This document shows, piece by piece, positions 7,801 through 8,929 of a stretch of 8,929 bases of DNA; positions within the stretch are counted from its first letter, which is position 1, and the number at the start of each line of letters is the position of its first letter. This stretch comes from an uncultured Clostridium sp. Its GTDB lineage: Bacteria; Bacillota; Clostridia; TANB77; CAG-508. The DNA lies in the NCBI GenBank assembly GCA_900556945.1, contig USQP01000023.1, forward strand, positions 1 to 8,929, in the 5' to 3' direction. Both the position numbers and the translations under genes were made by a program. The notes beneath the pieces are model-generated. The model was given only the letters and a program-made list of their open reading frames with translations. It did no database searches and was not told the origin of the DNA.

Positions 7801-8876
7801 ATTCTACCACACCTATTATGGGAATTGGAGTAGAGGAGAAAAACGAAGCTACAGATTACTTAGAAGAAATAACAACAACAGTAGAAGGAGACAAGTTTGT
7901 ACCAAAAGGATTCTCTATTAGCAATATCGACTTTGGTATTGTAGAAAGAGCAAAACAACAAATCGATATGAATAAAAGAGTAAGCGGATTTAAAGTTACT
8001 TTAGCAAATGGTCAAGTTGTAGCAGACGTTACAATCGATGAAAATGGAAACATGACAGGTGAGAAAGATCATGTAACTTATATGGGACCATCAGCAACGA
8101 ACGGTTTTGTTAAACTAGAGTTGGATAATGAATTAATTCAAGGAGCAACTGTACAGGTTGAATACGAAATAGTAGTTAAAAATAATAGTGAATTAGATTA
8201 TGATACAGAAGATTACTACTTATATGGAACACCAGGAAAGGAAAGTGACATCATAAAAATTACACCTACAGGAGTTTATGATTATTTAGACAGTGAAATG
8301 GCATTAGATACAACAAAGGATAATGGTAATTGGGAAGTAGTTTCTAAAGATAGTTATAATAATAAATATTCAACTGGAACGATTACAGAATCATATTTTA
8401 CAGATTCTAAAACTACTGATACAAACGGAAATACGATTTATACGTGGGAGATAGGTGGAACTTCCTATGAAACATTCTTTGAGGAATGGGCAACACAAGT
8501 AACTGAAACAAGAACGATAAGAGATGTAAAAGTAGATAATAAAACTATCTTACATAATGCAGAACTTGAAAGTGAATTAGAGCCAGGAGGGGCTAATCAA
8601 GTAAGTTTATATGCATCAAAAGTATTATCTAATACAGATGAAATTGATTTAAATAATGATGCAGAGATAACCGAAGTAAAACGTGATCAGAAAACAGGAA
8701 GAGAAATAATACCAGCAAGTTCTTCATTCTACGATAGAGGAGAAACGATTATTGTTACACCTCCAACCGGACAAGATCAAAACTTAATTGCTATCATTGC
8801 AACAACAATATCAGCTTTCGTTATATTAGGTGCAGGAGTTGTATTAATCAGAAAAAAGATTTTAGGAAATAAATAA
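4845..8876 (+). CDS. Anchored surface adhesin: candidate thioester head, SpaA/CnaB domain, two SdrD-B cassettes, TPPTG anchor
   Basis: This complete 1343-residue gene starts with ATG after a strong ribosome site and ends with tandem in-frame TAA TAA. Residues 1-27 are a signal peptide (MNQVRR, long Ile-rich core, cleavage likely after SNA). Residues about 28-125 resemble a thioester domain: FCVEHG with C49 and VQNEIW with Q109. Residues about 130-300 are beta-rich without a clear family. Residues 306-412 form a SpaA/CnaB-like domain with K313, an E-box-like segment (YVAYETKNPNYGY, E380) and N411. An SdrD-B-like domain (about 415-500) and cassette module (about 603-795) follow, then a second pair (847-930 and about 1028-1275). 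The end is VTPPTGQ (P1306-G1309), a membrane helix and RKK. I found only two cysteines (C49 and C721). The order tip domain, isopeptide stalk, wall anchor matches Gram-positive thioester adhesins such as SfbI or Cpa. It probably shares an operon with gene 1. The binding target is unknown; a structural surface-layer role is possible instead. Confidence 0.93.
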   Translation: MNQVRRIAISIIIGIIAIFGIYSISNAYSVGQSITITYNQYAGSSNIFCVEHGQALTDDNSYKIISNVKIEGTKSTDYEGKTIEDKSNAKFAYILSADNGSSHDSGPVQNEIWNYGYTWMKNVGQKHNGLNLNFVSATPGNTNQSTTALDTEATNYANNISNGTKVTDNTDKSKIKVEAYNKDGTQYMRVGPFNWTFGGKLTEVSIYDQNSKSIAGKLYSTFSGKTEKWINVGEIKSGSDFYISIPVNSGATKITKVAGKMDIEVKAVNIWFLESTTSYKQNLIIREPYNATETIDLSFDYNISILGNLKVIKVNKDNTTVKLPNVGFKIQNKDTKKWVKETNGTISYVDNKDAATEYITDKNGEITIKNLIVGTYVAYETKNPNYGYEIITEGKEKDVIVDKTAELQIPNKQKYIKLSGYVWVDRYSGKQSEKNDLYKDGTYDSEDILLDGITVRLKDTSGNVIKEAKTANGGAYQFIDVLVDDLDKYYVEFEYDGLTYTNVVSHIDKDNGSKSAEDSEVRDNFNKGFSSVVGGETANTGATLDENGKKKNDLTYNLTYDADNGAKSTLVNNGLYVITANTNETGYRIKAHFTPGQEEIKYINLGLYEREQPDISLVKDLYNVKVSINGYNHVYDYNQRFDKPIEPTEDDLNVGVKYKNKFTGSYNRAIYEADYNYTTQDGKNELEVYVTYQLRMNNESSNLTTQINSIVDYYDSNYTLCGVGTSLNNDTMDVQKNIDYGVLDYNENYNKLTINNNTKIDHGKYADIYVQFKLNRQAVINIINNKENLDNVAEINSYSVFDEKGIYAGIDKDSNPGNANPADVTTHQDDTSSAPGLLLEVAAAREMTGKVFFDESTGGVGVVREGDGQYTDNEKGIANVEVTLKENKENGEIHTTTTDGNGDFYISGYIPGDYTLTYTWGDETYTVQNYKGTIYKDKDRANNKEWYKTTEPRYSDAMDDYQLRQNIDGETQNITGTSKTTIDKMNSTTPIMGIGVEEKNEATDYLEEITTTVEGDKFVPKGFSISNIDFGIVERAKQQIDMNKRVSGFKVTLANGQVVADVTIDENGNMTGEKDHVTYMGPSATNGFVKLELDNELIQGATVQVEYEIVVKNNSELDYDTEDYYLYGTPGKESDIIKITPTGVYDYLDSEMALDTTKDNGNWEVVSKDSYNNKYSTGTITESYFTDSKTTDTNGNTIYTWEIGGTSYETFFEEWATQVTETRTIRDVKVDNKTILHNAELESELEPGGANQVSLYASKVLSNTDEIDLNNDAEITEVKRDQKTGREIIPASSSFYDRGETIIVTPPTGQDQNLIAIIATTISAFVILGAGVVLIRKKILGNK
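4926..5219 (+). other. Candidate thioester (TED-like) head domain of gene 2
   Basis: The mature N terminus carries C49 in IFCVEHG (nt 4989-4991) and Q109 in VQNEIWNYG (nt 5169-5171). Thioester domains of Gram-positive adhesins use an aromatic-Cys motif and a later Q-x-x-[I/L]-W motif to form an internal Cys-Gln thioester that can react with host or surface amines. Both motifs and their order fit. The Cys-Gln spacing (60 residues) is shorter than the well over 100 I recall for characterised members, so the call is tentative. Confidence 0.5.
5760..6077 (+). other. SpaA/CnaB-like isopeptide domain in gene 2
   Basis: Residues 306-411 run from LGNLKVIKVNKD (K313) through LPNVGFKIQN and ITDKNGEITIKNLIVGTY to the E-box-like YVAYETKNPNYGY (E380) and finish in LQIPN (N411). 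This is the standard SpaA/CnaB pattern: Lys in the first strand, Asn in the last and a catalytic Glu between them, forming an internal Lys-Asn isopeptide bond. The domain gives mechanical and protease resistance in pilins. No pilin-type VYPK motif was seen. Confidence 0.8.
6087..6344 (+). other. First SdrD-B-like domain in gene 2
   Basis: It opens YIKLSGYVWVD and has an acidic stretch (EKNDLYKDGTYDSED) in place of the compact DxNxNG loop, then GITVRLKDTSGN, GGAYQFIDVLVDDLDKYYVEF, the strand order of SdrD-B repeats. The loop is longer and less EF-hand-like than the gene 1 copy, so calcium binding is less certain. A variable segment of about 100 residues separates it from the cassette module. 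Confidence 0.7.
6651..7229 (+). repeat. Cassette module copy 2 (gene 2): candidate K/D/N isopeptide domain
   Basis: This copy begins INLGLYEREQPDISLVKD (G606, E609, K619), then has the strand VTYQLRMNN, SIVDYYDS with D712, and NVAEI with N791 (193 residues). C721 sits nine residues after D712. After the module comes a tail with DSNPGN and DDTSSA, echoed in gene 1 by the DSKSTAGN and EDYSSA segments just before its anchor, which supports common descent of module plus tail. Confidence 0.65.
7383..7637 (+). other. Second SdrD-B-like domain in gene 2
   Basis: It opens MTGKVFFDE and continues REGDGQYTDNEKGIANVEVTL, TTDGNGDFYISGYIPGDYTLTY, the SdrD-B pattern with a Gly/Asp-rich loop. It is followed by about 95 residues, including several Thr- and Asn-rich stretches, before the third cassette module. 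Its place between two cassette modules makes the alternation SdrD-B, module, SdrD-B, module evident. Confidence 0.75.
7926..8669 (+). repeat. Cassette module copy 3 (gene 2): candidate K/D/N isopeptide domain
   Basis: This copy begins IDFGIVERAKQQIDMNKR (G1031, E1034, K1044), then has the strand VEYEIVVKNN, a GVYDYLDS segment with D1146, and NDAEI with N1271. It is the longest copy (248 residues), with extra segments before and after the Asp, including a Tyr/Asp-rich stretch. It leads through a short linker to the TPPTG anchor, so it is probably the module closest to the cell wall. Confidence 0.6.
8754..8873 (+). other. C-terminal anchor of gene 2 (TPPTG, membrane helix, basic tail)
   Basis: VTPPTGQDQN is followed by a hydrophobic helix (LIAIIATTISAFVILGAG onward) and RKKILGNK. 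PPTG (P1306-G1309) replaces LPxTG: the Pro-x-T-G core is kept and the Leu is Pro or Thr depending on alignment. The arrangement strongly suggests a sortase-type substrate; cleavage between T1308 and G1309 is inferred. Confidence 0.75.
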
Positions 8877-8892
8877 TAAAATATCGTTTTCT

Positions 8893-8929
8893 CTGTCTCT
8901 TATACACATCTCCGAGCCCACGAGACGCG
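8893..8929 (-). other. Nextera/Tn5 tagmentation adapter, reverse complement, plus first index bases
   Basis: Bases 8893-8911 are the reverse complement of the Tn5 mosaic end, and 8912-8926 complete the Nextera Read-2 adapter without mismatch. The last three bases (GCG) are then the likely beginning of the i7 index. The genomic sequence stops at about 8892, only 16 bases after the gene 2 stop, so no terminator or downstream gene can be seen. Confidence 0.97.

Noticed and set aside
36..8876. A Mycoplasma-like code (TGA as Trp), considered because of the high AT content.
   Set aside because: I see TGG for Trp and no in-frame TGA in either gene. Both genes end with TAG or TAA and read cleanly in the standard bacterial code.
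8877..8892. A transcription terminator after gene 2.
   Set aside because: Only 16 genomic bases remain before the adapter. The short T-run there has no visible stem, so the operon end cannot be judged.
1..8929. Perfect-looking terminal inverted repeats framing an 8.9 kb unit, as in a transposon.
   Set aside because: The inverted repeats are the Tn5 mosaic end and Nextera adapter. There is no transposase, and the adapter includes sequencing primer and index bases.

Overview
The window is a single AT-rich insert (roughly two-thirds A+T by eye) bounded at both ends by untrimmed Nextera/Tn5 tagmentation adapter. Bases 1-33 and about 8893-8929 are synthetic; the biological sequence is about 34-8892. 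Almost all of it is coding, on the + strand, as two very large secreted surface-protein genes in tandem. There is no RNA gene, insertion sequence, CRISPR array or phage gene. The low GC, strong AAGGAGGT ribosome site, Lys/Glu/Asn-rich and nearly cysteine-free secreted proteins, and C-terminal membrane anchors with RKK tails point to a low-GC Gram-positive (Bacillota). My impression, from recollection of similar proteins and not from a search, is an uncultured anaerobic gut Clostridia-type organism. Both genes read through in the standard bacterial code with no in-frame TGA.

Layout: 36-4823 is gene 1, whose 5' end is cut off by the left edge. Its frame stays open upstream of any internal start and encodes most of a signal peptide, so only a short N-terminal piece is missing. 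It continues as a long beta-rich ectodomain, a chain of DUF11-like modules, an acidic linker, an SdrD-B-like domain with a DxNxNGxxDxxE loop, and an anchor preceded by SLKTGGE. After 21 bases carrying an excellent Shine-Dalgarno, gene 2 (4845-8876) encodes a complete 1343-residue protein. It has a signal peptide, a candidate Cys/Gln thioester head (C49, Q109), a SpaA/CnaB-like domain with a K/E/N isopeptide set and an E-box, two SdrD-B-like domains, and an anchor preceded by TPPTG.

The most interesting structure is a module that follows each of the three SdrD-B-like domains (once in gene 1, twice in gene 2). By hand alignment the copies share G-x2-E-x9-K, then a strand of the form Y-x-[IL]-x-[VM]-x-N, then an Asp-Tyr, then N-x-A-E-I. 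The invariant Lys, Asp and Asn are arranged as in self-crosslinking isopeptide domains, so this may be a recurring stalk cassette. Together the two genes look like a surface fibre or adhesin operon: gene 2 has a potentially covalent host- or surface-binding tip on a crosslinked stalk, and gene 1 is a long companion stalk protein. No sortase gene lies in the window, and the two sorting signals differ from each other and from canonical LPxTG.
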